A program made the position numbers and the translations under genes. Under the pieces are notes generated by a model, which was given only the letters and a program-made list of their open reading frames with translations, ran no database searches and was not told the DNA's origin. Source: Thiothrix eikelboomii (GTDB lineage Bacteria > Pseudomonadota > Gammaproteobacteria > Thiotrichales > Thiotrichaceae). From it: a DNA stretch of 64,000 nucleotides. This document shows positions 1 to 8,570 of this stretch, piece by piece. The stretch spans positions 48,501 through 112,500 of the forward strand of contig NZ_FUYB01000010.1 of assembly GCF_900167255.1 (NCBI RefSeq), in the 5' to 3' direction. The stretch's first letter is position 1. Each line of letters begins with the position of its first letter.

Positions 1-1
1 C

Positions 2-304
2 TGCCCAATGGGTTTCACCAACGTCTGGGAACGCAATCCCCTCAAAGGCGCAGAACGCATCCGCGTCCCCGAAATCAGCGGCAAAGCTGCCCACCTCAAC
101 CAAAAACCACTGGACTTGATGGGGATGATCATTGAAGCCGCCAGCGACGTAGGCGACGTAGTGTGGGAACCGTTCGGCGGATTGTTTTCAGCGTCATTGG
201 CAGCAAAACGCGCCGGACGCAAAGCCTTTGCCGGAGAAATCGACCCGACTTATTTCCAGCTTGGTTTGGAACGCTTCATGCCGCGCCAATCCACCCTGTT
301 TTAA
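2..304 (+). CDS. DNA methyltransferase, C-terminal part (cut by window edge)
   Basis: This is the C-terminal ~100 residues of an S-adenosylmethionine-dependent DNA methyltransferase (N6-adenine or N4-cytosine type); the frame is open through the left edge, so the start lies outside. The motif HLNQKPLDLM (the motif X region) precedes VWEPFGGLFSAS, the AdoMet-binding FxGxGS-like motif I. That order, with the DPPY catalytic motif expected upstream, is typical of beta-class enzymes. It faces tail-to-tail, 3 bp away, a restriction endonuclease gene, so it is probably the modification half of a type II restriction-modification system. The base specificity cannot be read from this fragment. Confidence 0.85.
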   Translation, partial: CPMGFTNVWERNPLKGAERIRVPEISGKAAHLNQKPLDLMGMIIEAASDVGDVVWEPFGGLFSASLAAKRAGRKAFAGEIDPTYFQLGLERFMPRQSTLF

Positions 305-307
305 GCA

Positions 308-1219
308 TCAGCGCACCACGTTGCCATTGGGCTGGATATCGAGTTGCGCTGCCAGTATCGCACTGATGCTGGCAGCGTCGCCCTTGGCAAGCAAGCGATT
401 CCACTCCCCAACCGTGCACCCCTGAAATTCAGCCGCATAAACTTCCGCCTTGAAACACTCAATAGCCGGGTGAGCAATGCGGTCAAGTTTGGCAAAGTTG
501 GTATCCAAACGGTACGGAAACTGTGCCAACAATGCCCGCAACAAAGCTTGATATTCACGGGTCGGCAAATAAGCCGCACCACCAGGCCCCCAATTTTGCA
601 CCATTTGTTGTGCCAGAACATACTGCGCGGCAGTGCCTTGGAACTTGTAACCGTTGGTATTGGTTTGCTGCAAGTTGGATGTCCGCGCCGAGGTATCTTC
701 CGGCTCTAGCACCAAATAATCCGGTGCTTTGTGGTAATGCTCATCCCGCGCTTTGGCGATAGAACCACCCGGAATCACTGCAATACCCACGATTTTGGGC
801 TTACCGAAAATCAAAAACTCCGGCAACCACGCGAGCATGGCGACATGGGTTTGGTCATGGGTAAAGTGGTTCTGGCTATCCTTGAAACGGGCGGTAATCT
901 CCGTCGCCAATGGAAACCACGCCTTGATTTCCAGCCCCGGCATTGGGCTGACTTGCCCGTCAAACACCGTGTCAGGAAAACCGGGGTCTTGCCGCCGCCA
1001 TTTGCCAAACCCGGCGAAGCTGCTTTGCTTGTTCAGGTATTCACAGGTGTTGAACTCAATCAGATTGCCCACCAACGGCGACAGCTTGGAAATAATCTTG
1101 GCGAGATTCGCCGCCGCTTCCGGTGAAGCGGGCTTTGCCAGTTCCAGCACATCAAAACAATGACCGTTCAATGCCTGCATGTGCTGGGTTGCCAGTGCGA
1201 GGATTTGCTGCGTATTCAT
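308..1219 (-). CDS. Type II restriction endonuclease (PD-(D/E)xK type)
   Basis: A 303-residue protein, probably the cutting half of the restriction-modification system whose methyltransferase ends 3 bp away in convergent orientation. The sequence GFPD at about residue 80, followed about 17 residues later by PGLEIKAW, gives a PD...EIK signature of the PD-(D/E)xK nuclease fold. No signal peptide or membrane segment is seen. Its ATG overlaps the TGA of the upstream XRE regulator (ATGA), so the two are translationally coupled, as in C-protein controlled systems. The recognition sequence is unknown. The annotation rests on the context plus the nuclease motif. Confidence 0.75.
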   Translation of the reverse strand: MNTQQILALATQHMQALNGHCFDVLELAKPASPEAAANLAKIISKLSPLVGNLIEFNTCEYLNKQSSFAGFGKWRRQDPGFPDTVFDGQVSPMPGLEIKAWFPLATEITARFKDSQNHFTHDQTHVAMLAWLPEFLIFGKPKIVGIAVIPGGSIAKARDEHYHKAPDYLVLEPEDTSARTSNLQQTNTNGYKFQGTAAQYVLAQQMVQNWGPGGAAYLPTREYQALLRALLAQFPYRLDTNFAKLDRIAHPAIECFKAEVYAAEFQGCTVGEWNRLLAKGDAASISAILAAQLDIQPNGNVVR

Positions 1220-1413
1220 GCACCCATCCTCAACTGCACTGCGTTCAGGATAGCTTGCGCATCAGCCTTCAGCACCTGACAAATTTGCAGGAATTCCAAC
1301 ACATCCAGACGGCGTTCACCGCTTTCGTATTTGGAAACAAAGGACTGCGGACGCGCTAAACGGGAAGCAACATCAGATTGTGTCAATCCTGCCGTTTCAC
1401 AGGCGGTGATCAA
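1216..1413 (-). CDS. XRE-family helix-turn-helix regulator, possibly a controller protein
   Basis: A 65-residue helix-turn-helix protein. AGLTQSDVASRL followed by QSFVSKYESGERR is a classic Cro/C1-type DNA-binding unit. It overlaps the endonuclease start by 4 bp, which is the arrangement of C (controller) proteins that delay endonuclease expression. The best start available is a TTG codon, and only about ten residues precede the conserved LTQ, so the true N-terminus may be missing. The frame stays open upstream but runs straight into an unrelated mfd fragment on the other strand, suggesting a rearrangement breakpoint at about 1414-1430. Confidence 0.65.
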   Translation of the reverse strand: MITACETAGLTQSDVASRLARPQSFVSKYESGERRLDVLEFLQICQVLKADAQAILNAVQLRMGA

Positions 1414-1430
1414 CAGGGAACAAAAGTGCG

Positions 1431-2340
1431 ATGTTGCCCGGTGTGACGGTGCGCCATGCCCACGGGCAGATGCGGGCGCACGAGCTGGAAAATATCATGA
1501 GCGATTTTTACCACCAGCGTTTCCAGATTCTGATTGCCACTACCATCATTGAAAGCGGCATTGACGTGCCGACCGCCAACACGATTTTGATCAACCGTGC
1601 CGACAAACTGGGGCTGGCGCAATTGCACCAGTTGCGCGGGCGGGTCGGGTGTTCGCACCACCACGCTCACGCCGGATGCAGTCAAGCGGCTGGAAGCGAT
1701 TGAATCGTTGGAAGAATTAGGATTCTGTTTCACGCTGGCAACGCACGATCTGGAGATTCGCGGCGCGGGCGAATTGCTCGGCGAAGGGCAAAGCGGGCAG
1801 ATTCAGGAAATCGGTTTCAACCTCTACAACGACTTGCTGGAACGGGCGGTGAAATTCCTCAAAGCAGCGGCGGATGGTGACGTAGGGGCGAATGATTATT
1901 CGCCCCTACAATGCCGCCGTATCACGGTGGAATTGGGTGCGCCTGCGCTGATCCCGGACGATTATTTGCCGGATGTCCATGCGCGGCTGATCCTCTACAA
2001 ACGCATTGCCAGCGCGGAATCGCAGGCGGCTTTGGACGAATTGCGGGTGGAAATGATCGACTGCTTCGGGCTGCTGCCAGAGCCGACCAAGACGCCGTTC
2101 AGCGTCACGCGGGTCAAGCTGCTGGTGCAGGAACTGGGCATCCGCAAGCTGGATATGCACGTCAAGGGCAGGCGGATACTCTTCGACGACAAGCCGAATA
2201 TTGATCCGATGAAGGTGATTACGCTGATCCAGAAACGCCCGTGGGTGTTTAAGCTGGATGGACAAGATAAGTTGCGGTTTGAGATTAAACTCCCGACGGT
2301 GGAGGAGCGGGAGGAGTGGGTTATCAAGCTGATGGGGTAG
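1431..2340 (+). pseudogene. mfd: Transcription-repair coupling factor Mfd, truncated and frameshifted
   Basis: This is the C-terminal third of Mfd, the ATPase that removes stalled RNA polymerase at DNA lesions. Motifs HGQMRAHELE, FYHQRFQILIATTIIESGID and QLHQLRGRVG (helicase motifs V and VI) lie in the first frame up to about 1660. The match then resumes in another frame at TPDAVKRLEAIESLEELG and ATHDLEIRGAGELLGE. About a dozen residues usually lying between are missing, so a small deletion that is not a multiple of three broke the gene. The N-terminal two thirds are absent. A 28-bp palindromic element is inserted in frame near 1882. The piece is GC-rich compared with genes after 3.2 kb. Confidence 0.85.
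1882..1909. repeat. Perfect 28-bp palindromic element inside the mfd fragment
   Basis: The arms GTAGGGGCGAAT and ATTCGCCCCTAC are exact reverse complements (12 bp each) around a 4-nt loop GATT. It sits where Mfd homologues have a poorly conserved linker before the PALIPDDYLPDVH region, and adds about ten residues in frame. The form (compact GC-rich perfect hairpin, in-frame, in a variable linker) is that of a mobile REP-like or small palindromic element. No second copy was seen in this window. Confidence 0.7.
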
Positions 2341-2433
2341 ATTGGCGAGTAACATCTTCCCGTTTTTTGATCGTGTAAATACCTCAAACCGTGTCTACAA
2401 TGGAGAAATGTAGCCACAAATAAGGCAGCATTT

Positions 2434-2712
2434 ATGCACGTTGCTGTCCACGAACTCAAAAACCGCTTTTCTGAATACCTGAAATACGCCCAAGCAGGCG
2501 AAGAAATCATTGTCACTACCCACGGCAATCCGGTGGCACGCTTGACGCGCTTAGCACCCAACTTGCAACTTCGCGCTTCACAACCACTGGATAAATTAGC
2601 GTGGGTACGGCGTGGACAAGCTGGCAAAAAACTGGGCTTGCCAGCCGCGCAGCGTATCCGCTTAACCGAAGGCGTGCCGTTGAGTGATTTGCTGTTGGAA
2701 GACCGTGCATGA
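2434..2712 (+). CDS. Phd/YefM-family antitoxin
   Basis: A 92-residue antitoxin. The N-terminus MHVAVHELKNRFSEYLKYA, followed by GEEIIVTTHGNPVARL, is the Phd/YefM DNA-binding fold. The C-terminal half (RIRLTEGVPLSDLLLEDRA) is the usual toxin-neutralising tail, here of the type paired with PIN-domain toxins. Its TGA overlaps the ATG of a vapC-like gene, so they formed a toxin-antitoxin operon in which the protein would repress its own promoter. Since the toxin is truncated, the antitoxin is now probably an orphan. It looks complete. Confidence 0.85.
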   Translation: MHVAVHELKNRFSEYLKYAQAGEEIIVTTHGNPVARLTRLAPNLQLRASQPLDKLAWVRRGQAGKKLGLPAAQRIRLTEGVPLSDLLLEDRA

Positions 2713-2873
2713 ACATCCCGCTGCTCTACCTCGACACTTCTGCGTGGCTGAAATTGTATATGGAAGAAAACGGTTCAGAAGCAGTCCATGCAGCGGTTGA
2801 GCAAGCGGAACAGACTTGCACCCACCTGATTGCCTATGCCGAATTACGTGCAGCCTTAACAACAACGCTGTAA
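2709..2873 (+). pseudogene. VapC-like PIN-domain toxin, truncated
   Basis: A 54-codon fragment starting at an ATG that overlaps the antitoxin stop. LLYLDTSAWLKLY holds the first conserved aspartate of the PIN ribonuclease fold and IAYAELRAAL the second acidic residue. A stop follows directly, whereas full VapC proteins are about 130-150 residues, so the third and fourth acidic positions are lost. The toxin should be inactive. The DNA between 2874 and 3074 shows no recognisable gene. Confidence 0.8.
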
Positions 2874-3074
2874 TTTTAGCACAACGCCAACTGACAGCGA
2901 TGTACCAAGTTTGGGTGCGCTCTTTCATTTCAATCGCACCCAACTACGCACGGTTCGCACTGGACGTGTGCTATGCTCCGTGCCAAACACCGCCCAACAC
3001 ACCCTCAAGCTGCATTTCTTTCAAAATTTTGCGGGCTTGTTAAACGCAAGTCGCTCACTGTTAAAGCAACCGTA

Positions 3075-3170
3075 TCCAATCATGAATGGCTTTTCTACCT
3101 CAACGACATGATCGAATTCACCGAACGGGTACTAAAATACCCAGAAAGCTACTCCCAAACAGAGTCAAGA
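3075..3170 (+). pseudogene. HepT-like (DUF86) toxin remnant
   Basis: A short in-frame stretch, NHEWLFYLNDMIEFTERVLKY, resembles the N-terminus of HepT/DUF86 proteins of the MntA-HepT toxin-antitoxin family. No in-frame start is close by, and similarity ends after SYSQTES, followed by an unrelated tail to a stop near 3200. No MntA nucleotidyltransferase is seen upstream. This is a call from memory of the family, on about 30 residues. Confidence 0.4.
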
Positions 3171-3196
3171 CCGCCGCAGCTAGTCTTAACCACCTG

Positions 3197-4501
3197 CTAA
3201 ACCTTAAAAGCCGCCTTGCCCATCACATAGCTAGCAGTCACCAGACGATCATCGCCGAGCATTAAAATTGCAAATAATTGATCATGCAAGCTCTGACAGT
3301 GTTGCAAACGCCGCGTTAATAAAGGGGTCGCTTTTAAGTTTAAGACCACAAAATCAGCTTCTTTGCCCACTGCAAAATTGCCAATTTTATCGTCCAGATA
3401 CAGCGCTTTCGCTCCACCTAAAGTCGCTAGATACAAAGCCTGAAACGCTGAAAGTTTTTTCCCAAGTAATTGAGTAATTTTGTAGGCGTCATTTATACCC
3501 CGCAGCAGGCTGAAATAATTACCACCACCGACATCCGTCCCCAAGCCCACTCGTACATCCGCCTCCTTGGTTAAATGCAGATCAAATAAACCACTACCGA
3601 TAAATAGATTGGAAGATGGACAAAAAACAGCCGCTGTACCCGTGGTCGCCATACATGCCCGATCCTCAGCATCTAAATGAATACAATGCGCGAGCACTGC
3701 ACGCGGGCGCAATAAACCATATTGCTGATAGACATCTAAGTAGCTACGACTTTCTGGAAATAAATCGGCGACCCAAGCCACTTCAGCGTGATTCTCGGCC
3801 ACATGCGTGTGCAGATAAACATCTGGATATTCAGTGAGTAACTCCCCGGCTTTAGCTAACTGTTCACGGCTCGAAGTCGGTGCAAATCGTGGAGTGACGG
3901 CATAAGATAAACGCCCCCGCCCATGCCATTTTTCAATTAAAGTTTTGCTATCGGTATAAGCCGTTTCTGGTGTGTCTTGGAGATAAGCGGGGCAATGGCG
4001 ATCCATTAATACCTTGCCCGCGATCATCCGCAAATTACGTGCTTCCGCCGCTTCAAAGAAAGCCTCTACTGACGCTGGATGTACGGTTCCAAACACTAAA
4101 GCGGTGGTCGTGCCATTCCTGAGTAATTCATCTAAAAAGAACTCGGCAACCTCACGAGCATGAGCCTTATCCGCAAATTGGCGCTCAGTAGGAAAGGTAT
4201 AAGTCTCCAACCACTGCAATAGTTGCTCGCCATAGGCAGCAATCATATCGGTTTGTGGATAGTGAATATGGGTGTCAATTAATCCGGGAATCAGTAAATG
4301 ATCGGGATAGTGAATAAGTTCACAATCTGCAGGCAAACTCGCTAACATCTGCTCAGCTGCTCCAAGTTCGACTATATAACCTTGGTGGGTTAATAAAATT
4401 CCATCGGGGAAATACTCGAGATGGGGTGATTCAAGATCATTATCAGGATCATCGAGAAAATGTAGCACAGCCGCCCGAAAGGCCAAATAAACGCTTTTCA
4501 T
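3197..4501 (-). CDS. guaD: Guanine deaminase
   Basis: A 434-residue amidohydrolase that converts guanine to xanthine and ammonia in purine salvage and catabolism, in the cytosol. LIPGLIDTHIHYPQ at about residues 70-83 gives the HxH zinc ligands. LHTHVAENHAEV near 235 supplies another metal histidine, and GLGTDVGGG near 320 the catalytic aspartate. The length is normal for the family and the start is a plain ATG. It is transcribed away from the glutamate dehydrogenase, with about 145 bp of shared intergenic DNA. Both genes release ammonia, though a functional link is only suggested by position. Confidence 0.93.
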   Translation of the reverse strand: MKSVYLAFRAAVLHFLDDPDNDLESPHLEYFPDGILLTHQGYIVELGAAEQMLASLPADCELIHYPDHLLIPGLIDTHIHYPQTDMIAAYGEQLLQWLETYTFPTERQFADKAHAREVAEFFLDELLRNGTTTALVFGTVHPASVEAFFEAAEARNLRMIAGKVLMDRHCPAYLQDTPETAYTDSKTLIEKWHGRGRLSYAVTPRFAPTSSREQLAKAGELLTEYPDVYLHTHVAENHAEVAWVADLFPESRSYLDVYQQYGLLRPRAVLAHCIHLDAEDRACMATTGTAAVFCPSSNLFIGSGLFDLHLTKEADVRVGLGTDVGGGNYFSLLRGINDAYKITQLLGKKLSAFQALYLATLGGAKALYLDDKIGNFAVGKEADFVVLNLKATPLLTRRLQHCQSLHDQLFAILMLGDDRLVTASYVMGKAAFKV

Positions 4502-4646
4502 TTAAAATCTCATTAGGGGTGGTGATCAAGCAACCGCTCATTTTTGGTGCTTCGCCGCGTATTTTAATCAGGATAAACCTGCCATTCCGCCCTAAATAGG
4601 CGTATGTTTAAACACTAAAGCAACACACATCACAGGAGGAGTAACC

Positions 4647-7646
4647 ATGGACAAAGATCCAGGACAACAAGTTATTGACCAAATCCACACTAGCCTAGCC
4701 AGCAGCTGCCAACAGATGCCGAGCAATTTAGCGTGGCTGCAACAGGCCATGCATCCGTTTTTTTTCAGCTTTAACCGCACCGAACCCGATGCTTTAGCCG
4801 TCTTAGTCGAATCGCTCTATCGCATCCATCGCTTACCCTATATTCGTCTTGCGGATCGTCCCGAGCGGATGTTAGTCGCTCAAAATGGCATTCCCAACTC
4901 TATTTATAATACCCTGAGTTCTCTACCAAAACGCGATAATTTATCGTATTCAGAAATTAATACTTCGCTCTTACGCTTACCGAATAGTGATTACTTTTTG
5001 GAAGTCTTGCGCTTTGATTATGCCAGCCTAGCTGATGCAGAAGTCGCAGCAGCTTTAGTTGCTAACGAGCATCAACCTCCTGCCGAAGTTAAAGAGGCGA
5101 TTGAAGCCAGCTTAAAGATTCATGCGCCCGAATTTGATAACCGCCAACTGGATGCTTTGATCAAACTGTTGTGGATTAATAATCCAGAGTATGTGAAAGT
5201 TTCTCACCCCGAACGCTTAGCGCGGGTGCTGGATTTATACCAAAAAACCCAAGCACACGGCGGTATTCATTTAGAAATTGATCCCATAGATAATGCCGTT
5301 AATGGGGAGACCCATCGCATTCTTTTTGGGGTGAGCAATCCACCGCAGCGTGATTTTTTACTGCAAGTGGTGGAAGTCTTTAAGCGCTTAAATATCGGTG
5401 TCAAACGCACCTACACCATCACTTTAAGCAATGGCATTTTCCCAAGCTTCCTAGCCACTTTTTATGTACAACCCCGCAATGGCGCTGTACTTGAAACGGG
5501 TAATCCCCTCTTCCAAGCTCTACAAGACGAGTTATATAACACTCAAATTATTTCCTCCGACTCCACCAGCTTCAATGAACTGGTCACCACGGGGGTAATG
5601 AATGGAACAGATGCAACTCTTATTAAAGCACTGATCACCTTTTGCCATACCAATCTAGCGCATAATAAGCCGGATCAGTTTGATCCTGAAGTAGTGCAAC
5701 GTGCCTTTCTTGCGCACCCCGATATTAGCCTGCAACTCGTTAAACTCTTCCACACTCGCTTCAAGCCGAATCTTGCCAATCGTGAGGCGCTATATGCGGA
5801 CAGTTTGCAAACCAGCCAAACGAAAATTGCTCAGTTTAATACCGGTCGACGCTTCTTAGATGAAACCCGCCGAGTGATTTTCCGTTGTGCGATTAGCTTT
5901 ATTACCCATTGCTTAAAAACTAATTTCTTCGTCGATGAGAAACATGCACTAGCCTTCCGCCTTGATCCACTGTACTTAGAAGAATTAGGTGAAACTTTCA
6001 CGGCTGATCTCCCTAAAGAACGCCCTTTCCGTATTACGTTTTTTGCAGGGCGTAGCGGCTCGGGTTATCACATCGGCTTCTCGGATATTGCACGCGGCGG
6101 TTGGCGTACTTTAATGACTCAAGGTCATGATGACTATACCAATAGTGCCAATACGCTGTTCCGCGAAAACTATGTGTTAGCCCATACACAACACCTGAAA
6201 AATAAAGATATTTATGAGGGTGGCTCGAAAATGGTTTCGATTTTGAACACCCGCCCCGGTACACCCAAACCAACCGTGCTGCAATATCTTTACAAGCTGC
6301 AATATGGGTTTGCGAATGCCTTCCTCGATTTGTATGTGACTGCCAATGGCAAGGCCAAAGACCCACGAGTGGTTGACTATTATGGCGAAGATGAACCCAT
6401 CGAACTGGGCCCTGATGAAAACATGCATGATGTCATGATTGAGTTGATTGCTCAGTTAGCTGTGCAGCGCGGTTATTTATTGGGTGCGGGCATTATGTCC
6501 AGTAAACAGGTCGGGATTAATCATAAAGAATACGGTGTTACCTCAATCGGGGTGATTCGCTTTGCGGAAGTAACGATGCAAGCCACTCTCGGCATTAATA
6601 TGCATACTGATCCTTTCAGTATCAAAATCACCGGTGGGCCAAATGGTGATGTGGCTGGCAATAGTCTGCGTTTACTGTTGGAACGTTGCCAGCAAGTACA
6701 AATCCGTATGATTGTCGATGGTACAGCCGCCGCTTTTGACCCTGCTGGTCTAGATCATACTGCACTTCGCAAAGTCATCCTCCAAGCGGATTTGGATGCC
6801 TTTGATGCTCAAGCTTTACATGAGGGAGCTTTTATTATCTATCGCAGCCAGAAAAAGCATGATGGCATGCGTGACCTCTATAAAAAGCTCGAAAAAACCG
6901 CTGCGGGTTTAGAGGAACAATGGATCTCTACCGATGAATTCAACCGCATCTTTAATCAGTTAACCTTCACGGTTGAGACAGATCTCTTTATTCCTGCAGG
7001 GGGACGCCCTGAAACGATTGCCATGCATAATGTTGATCAATTCTTTAAAGCGGATGGTCAACCGACAGCCAGAGTGATTGTGGAGGGTGCAAATTCGTTT
7101 ATTACCCCGGATGCACGGCGGGTTCTGCAGCAGCGGGGCGTGGTCATTATGCGCGATGCCTCAGCGAATAAATGTGGAGTAATTTCCTCCTCTTATGAAA
7201 TTATCGCCAATCTGACTTTAAGCGAAGCCGAGTTTCTTGCGCACAAGCAGCAATATGTCAGTGATGTCATCACTATTCTCAATCGCATGGCTGAGCAAGA
7301 AGCACGGGTCGTGATTAAACGGCAGCGCGAAACGGGTGGCAAAATCACCTATACCGATATTTCTACCCAAGTTAGCCAAGAAATTAATGGTCACTATGCA
7401 CGGATGTTTGCTTATTTCCAAGCCAACCCGGAATTGGTGGCCCAAGCCAACTATAAAAATGCGATCCTCGCGCATATGCCTGCCTTAATTCGTGAGCCGC
7501 AGTTCCAAGATCGGATTGACCGCTTACCTGAAAAGGTGAAATACGCGATTCTTGCCAGCAAGCTGGCTTCATCTATGGTCTATTTCGGTGATGATAATAC
7601 CGTATACGGTGATATTATTGAGGCACAAGTGAAACGTTTAGCCTAA
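4647..7646 (+). CDS. NAD-dependent glutamate dehydrogenase, large ~115-kDa type
   Basis: A 999-residue dehydrogenase that would deaminate glutamate to 2-oxoglutarate and ammonia with NAD. The catalytic core is marked by FFAGRSGSGYHIGFSDIARGG and the Lys-containing EGGSKMVSIL near residues 470-530. The nucleotide-binding part follows, with VEGANSFITPDARRVL near 815. The long N-terminal region (about 450 residues) and overall length match the ~115-kDa class rather than the 50-kDa hexameric or 180-kDa enzymes. A strong ribosome site AGGAGG lies about 7 nt before the ATG. The gene appears monocistronic, with a hairpin terminator after it. Confidence 0.88.
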   Translation: MDKDPGQQVIDQIHTSLASSCQQMPSNLAWLQQAMHPFFFSFNRTEPDALAVLVESLYRIHRLPYIRLADRPERMLVAQNGIPNSIYNTLSSLPKRDNLSYSEINTSLLRLPNSDYFLEVLRFDYASLADAEVAAALVANEHQPPAEVKEAIEASLKIHAPEFDNRQLDALIKLLWINNPEYVKVSHPERLARVLDLYQKTQAHGGIHLEIDPIDNAVNGETHRILFGVSNPPQRDFLLQVVEVFKRLNIGVKRTYTITLSNGIFPSFLATFYVQPRNGAVLETGNPLFQALQDELYNTQIISSDSTSFNELVTTGVMNGTDATLIKALITFCHTNLAHNKPDQFDPEVVQRAFLAHPDISLQLVKLFHTRFKPNLANREALYADSLQTSQTKIAQFNTGRRFLDETRRVIFRCAISFITHCLKTNFFVDEKHALAFRLDPLYLEELGETFTADLPKERPFRITFFAGRSGSGYHIGFSDIARGGWRTLMTQGHDDYTNSANTLFRENYVLAHTQHLKNKDIYEGGSKMVSILNTRPGTPKPTVLQYLYKLQYGFANAFLDLYVTANGKAKDPRVVDYYGEDEPIELGPDENMHDVMIELIAQLAVQRGYLLGAGIMSSKQVGINHKEYGVTSIGVIRFAEVTMQATLGINMHTDPFSIKITGGPNGDVAGNSLRLLLERCQQVQIRMIVDGTAAAFDPAGLDHTALRKVILQADLDAFDAQALHEGAFIIYRSQKKHDGMRDLYKKLEKTAAGLEEQWISTDEFNRIFNQLTFTVETDLFIPAGGRPETIAMHNVDQFFKADGQPTARVIVEGANSFITPDARRVLQQRGVVIMRDASANKCGVISSSYEIIANLTLSEAEFLAHKQQYVSDVITILNRMAEQEARVVIKRQRETGGKITYTDISTQVSQEINGHYARMFAYFQANPELVAQANYKNAILAHMPALIREPQFQDRIDRLPEKVKYAILASKLASSMVYFGDDNTVYGDIIEAQVKRLA

Positions 7647-7672
7647 ATAAACTAGCCTAAATAAAACTGATC

Positions 7673-7710
7673 ACCCTGTTCGGTCTACCCACTGAGCAGG
7701 GTTTGATTTT
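7673..7710 (+). terminator. Terminator after glutamate dehydrogenase
   Basis: A 9-bp stem (ACCCTGTTC with GAGCAGGGT, one G-U pair) and a 12-nt loop, followed by TTGATTTT. It lies 27 nt after the dehydrogenase stop. Confidence 0.6.
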
Positions 7711-7822
7711 ATGGCAATTAACCATTTAGTCAGTGAACTTAACCGCTAATCCCCAGTCTAGTTTCAATACTCATTAATTTAATTAATAAATAGCTCAAAT
7801 GACAAAACTGGGATAAGACTCG

Positions 7823-8506
7823 ATGATTTCCTCTAAGCCACTAGCCGCTCCAAGCATTGAGCCTAAGCGGACACGTCCATTAGCCTTAAGCAAGCTGCCT
7901 AATTTAGAGTTTGGGAAATCAACTAAATCCTCACTTCCCTTATCCAACCTTGAGCAAAATGCTAAGCAACAACGCCTTAATCAGCATTTTAATCAAGTCG
8001 TTGAGCAACAAGTTGAGCAAATCCGCGACACACCGATCTCTGCTCAGCCACCCCGACCAGCGCAACACCAACCTTTAGCTTTAAACCCAGCCTCTGTAGG
8101 ACGACCCGAGCACTCCGAATTACTCGAGCTATTGGATCTTAACCAGAGTAGGAACTCTGGCTCGTTACCCTCACATCGACCCTTAGCGCTAGGGTCTACG
8201 CCTCATACAGCAACATCAACGACTACACCAACAACTCACTCGGCAGAACGATCTCAACATAAGCCCTTAGCTTTAGCAGAAAAACCCAGTAGCCTTGATG
8301 TTCAGCTTCTAACCGAACACAACAGTGCGTTGTTGCTAGATCCTAGCCAACAGTTCATGACGATTTTGCAAGACCTATTAGACCATACCCCTAAAGAAAA
8401 TCCTTTATATCGGCTAGAAAATATGCCACCGACAGCCGCTACCCAAGTTGCTAGCCCGGGTACGCAAACCCCCAATTTAGCTTGGCAGGCGAGCCTATGG
8501 TTTTAA
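7823..8506 (+). CDS. Unknown disordered protein with repeated PLAL motifs
   Basis: A 227-residue protein of no family I recognise. It is rich in P, S, T, Q and L, has no signal peptide or membrane segment and looks mostly unstructured. The short motif [RKQ]PLAL occurs four times: RPLAL at 18, QPLAL at 83, RPLAL at 119 and KPLAL at 147, with a degenerate KPLAA at 5. A Q-rich, probably helical stretch lies near 44-66, and a more ordered segment ending in DPSQQFMTILQDLLDHT near 170-190. Such spacing is what a flexible protein with multiple docking sites looks like. It stands alone between two unrelated genes. The coding call rests on the uninterrupted frame and the protein-level repeats. Confidence 0.7.
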   Translation: MISSKPLAAPSIEPKRTRPLALSKLPNLEFGKSTKSSLPLSNLEQNAKQQRLNQHFNQVVEQQVEQIRDTPISAQPPRPAQHQPLALNPASVGRPEHSELLELLDLNQSRNSGSLPSHRPLALGSTPHTATSTTTPTTHSAERSQHKPLALAEKPSSLDVQLLTEHNSALLLDPSQQFMTILQDLLDHTPKENPLYRLENMPPTAATQVASPGTQTPNLAWQASLWF

Positions 8507-8570
8507 ACTAAACTCACAGCCTTGATAATCCGTATAATAGCGGCGCTTGCACGTTAACTCGGACTTTGTT

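Noticed and set aside
2874..3074. Short frames downstream of the vapC stub considered as genes
   Set aside because: None has a ribosome site or a recognisable motif, and all three frames are interrupted.
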